From Actinomycetes bacterium (GTDB lineage Bacteria > Actinomycetota > Acidimicrobiia > Acidimicrobiales > Microtrichaceae): a stretch of 10,788 nt of DNA. The notes beneath the pieces were generated by a model that was not told the DNA's origin, searched no databases, and saw only the letters and a program-made list of their open reading frames with translations. A program made the translations under genes and the position numbers. How positions within the stretch are numbered: the stretch's first letter is position 1; each line of letters begins with the position of its first letter. Of this stretch, positions 6,077 through 10,788 are shown piece after piece. The DNA is taken from positions 1 through 10,788 of the forward strand of contig JAEYSR010000001.1 of NCBI GenBank assembly GCA_023434535.1. The letters are read 5' to 3'.

Positions 6077-7542
6077 TGTCCGGGCCGACGCTCCCGCTCG
6101 TGCTCGGCGTCCTCCCCGTCGGGGACGATGCCGCCGGGGTAGGTCCTGGCGAGCTCCTCGGCGTCGGGGGTGCGCAGCTCCCGGGCCTCCGCCGGCAGCA
6201 GGTCGACGATGGCCGACATCATCCGCTCGGTGTCGGCACCGACGTCGTCGCCGTCGAGCCACATCGGGTCACCGATGCGGATGCGCACCGTCGGAGGGTG
6301 CAGGACGTTGGTGACGTCGGGGAACTTCGCGCTGCGCGGCCAGACCTTGTCGGTCCCCCACAGCCCGATCGGGATGACCGGCACGCCCGTGGCGTGGGCG
6401 AGCCGCGCCGCACCCCAGCGGCCCTTGAGCTCGGGATCGAAGAACGCCGGGCCGCGCGGGATGGTGCCCTGCGGCATGATCGCCACCATCTCACCGGCGG
6501 CGAGCGCCTCCTCGGCCGCGTGCAGCGGCGCGTCGGAGCCGGTGCCGCGGTCGACCCGGATGCCGCCGAGGGCGGTGGCGACGTCGCCGACGATCGGGGC
6601 GTCGAAGACCTCCTTCTTGCCGAGGAACCGCACCGGACGGCCCTTGCGGGCGAGGGCGAAGCCGATCGCCAGCGGGTCCAGGTACGAGCGGTGGTTGCCG
6701 ACGAGGATCGCCGGGCCCTCGGAGGGGATCTTGTCCAGGTCGCCGATGTCGAACCGCACCCACGGGAACAGCTGGGGCTGGGCCAGGAGGAACAGCGCCT
6801 TCTGCGGTTCGATGCCGGCGAACTTCGGCACCCCGGCCGGCACGTCAAAGTGCACGATCGGCCAGCGGCGCAGCGTGGCCATGCCGATCATGCGCGGGTC
6901 GGGGTTCACCACGGTCGGATGGCCGACGATGCTGAGCAGCGGCGTGTCGTACCAGCTGTCGGAGTAGGCGTGGCTGTCCAGCAGGTCGACGTCGTTCTCC
7001 ACCACCCAGTCGGCCACGGCGCGGGCCTTGCCCTTGCCCCAGACGAACTCGCCCTGGATCGTGCCGTCGAACCGGCCGTCCTGCACCCCGTAGGTGGTGG
7101 CGATGACGTCGTCGAAGCCGAGGGCCTCGGCGAGCGGGCGCACGAGCTCGGCAGGGGTGGTCGTGGCCATGACCAGGAGCCGCCCCTGGTCGCGGTGCTC
7201 CTCGATGAGCTGGCGGGCGTAGGGCAGCACGGCCTCGGACAGCGGCCCGGCGGCCTGTTGCGCCGCGGCGCGCACGTCGTCGACCGGCCAGCCCCGGGCC
7301 ATCCGTGCGCCCTGGCGGCTCATGATCATCGACGGGTAGGTCTCGCCGATCACGTCGAAGACCTTGAACATCACGGACTCGATGCCCTGCGTGGCGTCGG
7401 AGACGAGGCCGACCTCACGCAGCGCAGCGCCGAGGACGGGCCCGCTGGCCCCGCTGAGGAGGGTCCGGTCGAGGTCGAAGAAGGCGGCGGAACGGCGGCG
7501 GCCCCCGAGTCCGGAGGTTCCCGGGTCTGCGGCTGTCTGCAT
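6070..7542 (-). CDS. HAD-IB phosphatase / 1-acyl-glycerol-3-phosphate acyltransferase (PlsC-like) fusion
   Basis: 490 residues, two domains. N-terminal HAD-IB (SerB-like) phosphatase: motif I FFDLDRT with D23 and D25, motif II threonines near 127-129 (MATTTPAE), lysine in GKGKA near 170-172, and motif IV YSDSWYD with D195 and D199. C-terminal PlsC-type acyltransferase: NHRSYLD giving the H284-x4-D289 catalytic pair, GGIRVDRG near 326-333, PQGT at 357-360 where most PlsC proteins have PEGT, and VPVIPIG near 387-393. The PlsC half would acylate lysophosphatidic acid to phosphatidic acid at the membrane; the HAD substrate is not known. The domain order matches mycobacterial fusions such as Rv2483c. 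The frame runs open to 7746, but that extension would translate the small RNA and its terminator. The ATG at 7542 starts just before the HAD domain and sits seven bases after a TANNNT box. Confidence 0.92.
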   Translation of the reverse strand: MQTAADPGTSGLGGRRRSAAFFDLDRTLLSGASGPVLGAALREVGLVSDATQGIESVMFKVFDVIGETYPSMIMSRQGARMARGWPVDDVRAAAQQAAGPLSEAVLPYARQLIEEHRDQGRLLVMATTTPAELVRPLAEALGFDDVIATTYGVQDGRFDGTIQGEFVWGKGKARAVADWVVENDVDLLDSHAYSDSWYDTPLLSIVGHPTVVNPDPRMIGMATLRRWPIVHFDVPAGVPKFAGIEPQKALFLLAQPQLFPWVRFDIGDLDKIPSEGPAILVGNHRSYLDPLAIGFALARKGRPVRFLGKKEVFDAPIVGDVATALGGIRVDRGTGSDAPLHAAEEALAAGEMVAIMPQGTIPRGPAFFDPELKGRWGAARLAHATGVPVIPIGLWGTDKVWPRSAKFPDVTNVLHPPTVRIRIGDPMWLDGDDVGADTERMMSAIVDLLPAEARELRTPDAEELARTYPGGIVPDGEDAEHERERRPGQD

Positions 7543-7549
7543 GCCGTCG

Positions 7550-7555
7550 AACCTA
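7550..7555 (-). promoter_or_regulatory. -10 box for leaderless transcription of the HAD/acyltransferase gene
   Basis: Read on the minus strand, TAGGTT ends seven bases before the ATG at 7542. It matches TANNNT, the spacing places the transcription start at the ATG, and no Shine-Dalgarno sequence is present. It lies downstream of the small RNA terminator, so the gene would have its own promoter. No good -35 hexamer is visible. Confidence 0.5.
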
Positions 7556-7593
7556 CCGGGCCGACCGAGGGCTCCGGGAGGCAACCCGGCCGG

Positions 7594-7632
7594 AAAACGG
7601 CCGAAGGACTGGCCGGGGGGAGCCAGTCCTTC
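7594..7632 (-). terminator. Terminator hairpin of the 6C RNA
   Basis: On the minus strand GAAGGACTGGC pairs perfectly with GCCAGTCCTTC (11 bp) around TCCCCCCG, followed by CGGCC and TTTT. It is the strongest hairpin in the window and lies where the small RNA should end. Its loop is itself a C6 run, so it may double as a functional 6C loop. Confidence 0.75.
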
Positions 7633-7723
7633 AGCATTGCGCCGACGATCCGGGGGGATGGACCGTGGCGGCGGACCGAGTGGGACGGGGGGGGATGTCC
7701 ACTCATCTCGGTCGTTCTTGGTG
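7594..7723 (-). ncRNA. 6C: 6C small RNA with three C-rich hairpin loops
   Basis: A trans-acting regulatory RNA of Actinomycetota, recognised by hairpins whose loops hold six or more cytosines. Three are visible on the minus strand. Hairpin 1 (7704-7678) is GAGTGGAC / GTCCCACTC with loop ATCCCCCCCC (eight C). Hairpin 2 (7672-7641) is ACGGTCC / GGATCGT with loop ATCCCCCC, extended by GCCG / CGGC. Hairpin 3 (7632-7603) is a perfect 11-bp stem with a C6 loop, followed by TTTT at 7597-7594, and is probably the terminator. A promoter lies just upstream. The published consensus has two C-loop hairpins. The mycobacterial member (B11) also lies beside an HAD-hydrolase gene, which matches this location. 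Ends are estimated from the promoter and terminator. Confidence 0.88.
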
Positions 7724-7729
7724 AGCACC

Positions 7730-7759
7730 ACGATAGCCCGGAGCAAGCAAATCGGTCAA
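7730..7759 (-). promoter_or_regulatory. Promoter of the 6C RNA
   Basis: On the minus strand TTGACC (7759-7754), an 18-base spacer and TATCGT (7735-7730) make the best sigma-70-type promoter in the window. The start would fall near 7723, about 20 bases before the first C-loop hairpin. Confidence 0.65.
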
Positions 7760-7764
7760 CGCAA

Positions 7765-7786
7765 TATCGGAGATAGTTGGTATCGT
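7765..7786 (+). promoter_or_regulatory. -10 box and overlapping palindromes upstream of the LysR gene
   Basis: TATC (7765), GATA (7772) and TATC (7781) alternate with spacers GGA and GTTGG, giving two overlapping inverted repeats. The last TATC begins TATCGT (7781-7786), a TANNNT -10 box eight bases before the ATG at 7795, which suggests a leaderless or nearly leaderless transcript. The palindromes could be an autoregulatory LysR site, which would block the promoter. They are short and AT-rich relative to their surroundings; no clear T-N11-A box is present. Confidence 0.45.
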
Positions 7787-7794
7787 GTGTGGCG

Positions 7795-8718
7795 ATGGAC
7801 CGGAAGCAGCTCCGGGCGTTCGTCGCCGTGGCCGAACAGCATTCGTTCTCCGCGGGTGCACGCGCGCTCGGCACCGTCCAGTCCAACGTGTCGGCCCACA
7901 TCGCACGGCTGGAGAAGGAGCTGGGCGTCACCCTGATCGACCGCTCCACCAACGAGCCGACCGACGAGGGTCGGGCCGTGCTCGAACGGGCCCGCCGGAT
8001 CGAGAGCGAGTTCGAGGCGCTCGACGCGGACGTCGCCTCGCTCCGCGACGTCGTGTCGGGCTCGGTGCGCCTGGGAGCGATCGGCACGACCGCACGGTGG
8101 CTCGTCGCCCCCCTCCTCACGTCGGTGACCGAGCGGTTCCCCGAGATCCGGGTGATCGTGCTCGACGCCACCACGTCCTCCCTCGTGCTCGGCCTGCTGT
8201 CGGGCACGATCGACCTGGCGATCGTCAACCTGCCGATCGACGAGCCCGACCTGATCGTCGAGCCCCTCTTCGACGAGGACCGCACCCTGATCGTCCCGCC
8301 CGATCACCCGCTGTACGACCGGGAGTCGGTCACGCTGGTGGAGCTCGCCGAGCACGACCTGCTGCTCGAGGTGAAGGGGACCGCCTTCCGGGACGTCCTG
8401 GACCACGCGGCGGAGGCCCAGGGCGTCCAGCTGCGCTCCAAGGCCGAGCTCGACGGCATGCGCCTCCTCGCATCGCTCGTGTTCGCCGGCTTCGGCGCCG
8501 GGATCGTCCCTGCCTCGGCGGTCCCCCCGAACCTCGACGGCAGCTGGCGGCGGATCCCGGTCGAAGGGGTCCCCGGCCGCAGCGTGGGTCTCGCCCGCCG
8601 GCGGCGCGGCCTGCTCACCGCGGCTCAGCGGGTGGTCGCGGACCGCATCCGCCGCACGATCGCCGACGGAGCCGCCGACGTGCCCGGCGTGTACCCGACC
8701 GTCGTCGCGCCGGACTGA
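7795..8718 (+). CDS. LysR-type transcriptional regulator
   Basis: 307 residues, the normal LysR length. Residues 1-60 form the winged helix-turn-helix (MDRKQLRAFVAVAEQHSFSA, then QSNVSAHIARLEKELGV and EPTDEG, the usual LTPTxEG). A linker helix covers about 60-85. The two-lobed periplasmic-binding-protein-like effector domain starts at GSVRLGAIGTTARWLVAPLL, with later blocks GTIDLAIVNLP, LIVPPDHPL and GAGIVPAS. The effector cannot be inferred. The ATG at 7795 gives the canonical LysR N-terminus; a TTG at 7777 and a GTG at 7789 are in frame but would add residues across the promoter. It is divergent from the 6C RNA, as LysR genes often are from a target. Citrate synthase follows 102 bases downstream on the same strand, so either neighbour might be a target. 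Confidence 0.93.
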   Translation: MDRKQLRAFVAVAEQHSFSAGARALGTVQSNVSAHIARLEKELGVTLIDRSTNEPTDEGRAVLERARRIESEFEALDADVASLRDVVSGSVRLGAIGTTARWLVAPLLTSVTERFPEIRVIVLDATTSSLVLGLLSGTIDLAIVNLPIDEPDLIVEPLFDEDRTLIVPPDHPLYDRESVTLVELAEHDLLLEVKGTAFRDVLDHAAEAQGVQLRSKAELDGMRLLASLVFAGFGAGIVPASAVPPNLDGSWRRIPVEGVPGRSVGLARRRRGLLTAAQRVVADRIRRTIADGAADVPGVYPTVVAPD

Positions 8719-8782
8719 CGCGTCGCTCTGTGAACCTGGGGTGAAAACGGTCGTGTCGGCAGGACGCTGCGCCGACCCGACG

Positions 8783-8788
8783 TAGGAT
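8783..8788 (+). promoter_or_regulatory. Possible -10 box of the citrate synthase gene
   Basis: TAGGAT fits TANNNT and would start transcription near 8795, leaving a leader of about 26 bases with the ribosome binding site. No clear -35 is seen. The remaining bases from 8719 show no terminator with a T-tract; GTGAA occurs twice (8731 and 8742) without obvious meaning. Confidence 0.4.
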
Positions 8789-8809
8789 GGGACCCGGACG
8801 ACCCTCCTC

Positions 8810-8814
8810 AGGAG
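8810..8814 (+). promoter_or_regulatory. Shine-Dalgarno site deciding the GTG start of citrate synthase
   Basis: AGGAG lies six bases before the GTG at 8821 and settles the non-ATG start. Confidence 0.8.
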
Positions 8815-8820
8815 CAACGC

Positions 8821-10086
8821 GTGGCCGACAGCATCACCATCACCGACAACCGCACAGGGGAGTCGCTCGAGGTCCCCATCCTCGACGGCGGGATCGATGC
8901 CAAGGCGTGGTCCAAGCTCCTCCCCGGGACCTGGTTCCACGACCCGTCGTTCGGCACGACGTCCGGAGCGGCGTCCTCCATCACCGAGCTCGACGGCGAG
9001 GCCGGGTTCCTGCGCTACCGCGGCTACCCGATCGAGCAGCTGGCCGAGTCCTCGAGCTACCTCGAGGTCGCCTACCTGCTCATCCACGGCGAGCTGCCGA
9101 CGCCTGAGCAGTTCGAGGACTGGCGCTACGAGATCACCCACCACACGTTCATCCACGAGAACGTGCGGAAGCGCTTCATGGAGGGCTTCCACCACGACGC
9201 CCACCCCATGGGCATGCTCGTGTCCACGATCGCGGCGCTCTCCACCTTCTACCCGGAGGCCCGGGAGCTGTCGCCCGACGTGGTGATGAAGCAGGTCGTG
9301 CGCCTCATCGCCAAGATGCCGACGCTCGCCGCCGGCGCCTACCGCCACAGCGTCGGCATGCCGTTCGTCTACCCCGACAACAGCCTGGACTTCGCCGCCA
9401 ACTTCCTGTCGATGATGTGGAAGACCGCCGAGCCCCGCTACGACGCCAACCCCGTCCTGGCCCGGGCCCTCGACGTGCTGTTCATCCTGCACGCGGACCA
9501 CGAGCAGAACTGCTCGACCACCGCCATGCGCACCGTCGGCAGCTCGCACGCCGATCCCTACGTCGCGACCGCGGCCGCCACGGCGGCCCTCTACGGTCCC
9601 CGCCACGGCGGCGCCAACGAGGCCGTCATCAAGATGCTCACGCAGATCGGCTCGATCGACAACGTGGCCGCCTACGTCGAGCGTGTGAAGCAGGGCGACG
9701 TGCGGCTCCAGGGCTTCGGCCACCGGGTCTACAAGAACTACGACCCCCGGGCCCGCATCATCAAGACCACGGCCGACCAGGTGTTCGAGGTGACGGGCAA
9801 GAACCCGCTGCTCGACATCGCCCTGAAGCTCGAGGAGGTGGCGCTCTCCGACTCGTACTTCACGGACCGGAAGCTCTACCCCAACGTCGACTTCTACTCG
9901 GGCCTGATCTACCAGGCCATGGGCTTTCCCATGGACATGTTCACCGTGCTGTTCGCCATCCCCCGCACCGCCGGGTGGCTGTCGCACTACATGGAGCTGC
10001 TCGACCAGGACAGCCGCATCTACCGGCCGCGTCAGCTGTACGTGGGCCACCCGGTCCGGGACTACACCCCGATCGAGCGCCGCTGA
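8821..10086 (+). CDS. gltA: Citrate synthase, type II (hexameric class)
   Basis: Condenses acetyl-CoA with oxaloacetate to citrate, the entry step of the TCA cycle, in the cytosol. 421 residues, close to the E. coli GltA length (427). Active-site residues are visible: H227 in LHADHEQN, H262 in GPRHGGAN, H301 in GFGHRVYKNYDPRA and D357 in YPNVDFYSG (E. coli H229, H264, H305, D362). The N-terminal beta-rich domain typical of type II enzymes is present (ITDNRTGESLEVPILDGGIDA, then GEAGFLRYRGYPIEQLAE), which separates it from short archaeal/Gram-positive type I forms and from methylcitrate synthases. Type II enzymes are often inhibited by NADH; I could not judge that here. It starts with GTG and a good ribosome binding site, 102 bases after the LysR gene. 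Confidence 0.97.
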   Translation: MADSITITDNRTGESLEVPILDGGIDAKAWSKLLPGTWFHDPSFGTTSGAASSITELDGEAGFLRYRGYPIEQLAESSSYLEVAYLLIHGELPTPEQFEDWRYEITHHTFIHENVRKRFMEGFHHDAHPMGMLVSTIAALSTFYPEARELSPDVVMKQVVRLIAKMPTLAAGAYRHSVGMPFVYPDNSLDFAANFLSMMWKTAEPRYDANPVLARALDVLFILHADHEQNCSTTAMRTVGSSHADPYVATAAATAALYGPRHGGANEAVIKMLTQIGSIDNVAAYVERVKQGDVRLQGFGHRVYKNYDPRARIIKTTADQVFEVTGKNPLLDIALKLEEVALSDSYFTDRKLYPNVDFYSGLIYQAMGFPMDMFTVLFAIPRTAGWLSHYMELLDQDSRIYRPRQLYVGHPVRDYTPIERR

Positions 10087-10126
10087 TCCTGCGGGATTGT
10101 CCTGAAACCCGCGAGGGCTCGGATCA
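10084..10126. terminator. Convergent inverted repeat containing both stop codons
   Basis: TGATCC (10084-10089) and GGATCA (10121-10126) pair perfectly. Each contains the stop codon of one of the two converging genes. Inside, GCGGG (10091-10095) pairs with CCCGC (10108-10112). The position between converging genes 37 bases apart supports a bidirectional terminator, without T-tracts. Confidence 0.5.
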
Positions 10127-10753
10127 GGGCGCTGCAGGTGCCTGGAACGAGTCCAGCAAGTGCTGGTGCAGCTGCTCGACCTCGGGGCTCCAGGCGGCGT
10201 AGCCGTAGGTGCCGATGAGGTAGGGAACGCCATCGACCTGGATCCCCCGCACGAAGGCGATGCCCTTCTCGCCGTCCGAGAGCGTCCCCACCACCTCTGC
10301 ATCGATCCCGGGACCGAACGCTGTCTCGACGGTCGTCTTCGAGGTGATCGTCGGAGCGGTAAACGACCCAGCCGCCAAGCCCTCCATCGCTCCGTCGGTG
10401 TCGAATGACAACTCCGGAGGGAGGCCGTAGCGGAACACCGCTGCGCCGAACCCGCCGTCGGAGCCGATCACCCCGCGGACCTGGATCCCACCGAGGTCGG
10501 TGTCCGCCATCGCACCGAGGTCATCGACGACCTCGACGGACCCGGGCACGTCGACGCTGAAAGCACCCTCGGGATCTCGGTGGGTGCTCCAGGCGGTAGT
10601 TGCAGGATCGACGCTCCGATCGACCCGCTGGCCGACCAGCATCAGGGCGGCGACGCCGAGAACACCGAGTGCCACGATGCAGCCGACGACGATCGTGGCG
10701 ACCTTCAGGCCGCTGACCGGCCGCCGTGGCGGCGACGGGTTCACGAAGGTCAC
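10124..10753 (-). CDS. Membrane-anchored extracytoplasmic protein of unknown function
   Basis: 209 residues from a GTG. A proline- and arginine-rich N-terminus (NPSPPRRPVSG) precedes one hydrophobic segment (about residues 17-40, VATIVVGCIVALGVLGVAALML), then a roughly 165-residue soluble domain expected outside the cell. That domain opens with DPEGAFSVDVPGSVEVV and ends GVPYLIGTYGYAAWSPEVEQLHQHLLDSF. The F-S-V-x-V/F-P-G opening and late helix resemble small actinobacterial surface domains of the DUF1795/PsbP-like kind, but I cannot assign a family. There is no lipobox cysteine and no catalytic motif. No ribosome binding site precedes the GTG, and the frame stays open to the window's right edge through more proline-rich residues (QAPPV), so the true start may lie outside. 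Confidence 0.75.
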   Translation of the reverse strand: MTFVNPSPPRRPVSGLKVATIVVGCIVALGVLGVAALMLVGQRVDRSVDPATTAWSTHRDPEGAFSVDVPGSVEVVDDLGAMADTDLGGIQVRGVIGSDGGFGAAVFRYGLPPELSFDTDGAMEGLAAGSFTAPTITSKTTVETAFGPGIDAEVVGTLSDGEKGIAFVRGIQVDGVPYLIGTYGYAAWSPEVEQLHQHLLDSFQAPAAP

Positions 10754-10788
10754 GGGCGGCGCCTGGGTCGCAGTGGCCGTGCCGCCGC

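Noticed and set aside
4364..6142. Plus-strand open frame of 592 codons overlapping the second membrane protein and the zinc-ribbon gene
   Set aside because: The translation is arginine-, glycine- and proline-rich, as expected for a frame shifted from a real GC-rich gene, and it covers two genes with clear paralogy or motifs.
7615..7694. G-quadruplex from plus-strand G-runs (7615, 7652, 7682, 7687)
   Set aside because: The loops between the runs are 31 and 24 bases, too long for a canonical quadruplex. The runs are explained by the C-loops of the minus-strand RNA.
7543..7746. N-terminal extension of the HAD/acyltransferase protein to an upstream start at 7746
   Set aside because: The extra 68 residues are proline-rich with no homology and would be encoded by the 6C RNA and its terminator. 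The ATG at 7542 has a well-placed -10 box.
6100..7776. Plus-strand 558-codon open frame opposite the HAD/acyltransferase gene
   Set aside because: It is a shadow of the minus-strand gene, which carries all HAD and PlsC motifs. The frame also runs through the 6C RNA.
7756..10302. Long minus-strand open frame (848 codons) opposite the LysR and citrate synthase genes
   Set aside because: It is antisense to two well-supported genes in GC-rich DNA, where opposite-strand frames stay open because stop codons are rare. The translation is low-complexity and shows no domain.

Overview
The window is GC-rich, third-position-GC DNA from an actinobacterium. The best clues to lineage are a 6C-type small RNA (a class known from Actinomycetota), leaderless-looking promoters with a TANNNT -10 box, and an HAD-phosphatase/PlsC fusion of the kind found in mycobacteria and relatives. 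The roughly 757-residue mitochondrial-type aconitase (after subtracting a duplication) and the zinc-ribbon small protein make me lean towards Acidimicrobiia (Iamia/Ilumatobacter-like). That placement is an inference.

Layout. Positions 25-2652 (+) encode aconitate hydratase carrying an in-frame tandem duplication of 118 codons. The copy carries a second full set of N-domain active-site residues. A short, decayed copy of the gene's 3' end lies just past its stop codon. Next come two tandem paralogous polytopic membrane proteins (2837-4273 and 4374-5801, +), GT-C-glycosyltransferase-like but of unproven function, and a 72-residue zinc-ribbon protein (5829-6047, +). This block converges on a minus-strand HAD phosphatase/acyltransferase fusion (7542-6070). 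Upstream of that gene, on the same strand, lies a 6C small RNA (about 7723-7594) with its own promoter and terminator. The 240-base divergent region also holds the promoter of a LysR-type regulator (7795-8718, +), followed by type II citrate synthase (8821-10086, +). A minus-strand single-pass membrane-anchored protein of unknown function (10753-10124) closes the window and may begin beyond its right edge.

How the genes work together. Aconitase and citrate synthase catalyse consecutive TCA-cycle steps but sit about 6 kb apart and are not in one operon. The LysR gene is immediately upstream of citrate synthase and could regulate it, but nothing in the sequence proves this. The HAD/PlsC fusion belongs to phospholipid synthesis. 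The 6C RNA is a regulatory RNA whose C-rich loops are expected to pair with G-rich mRNA sites. The most unusual items are the aconitase duplication with its 3' remnant, the three (rather than two) C-run loops in the 6C RNA, and the two convergent gene junctions where both stop codons are built into one inverted repeat. I found no mobile element, CRISPR array, tRNA or rRNA.
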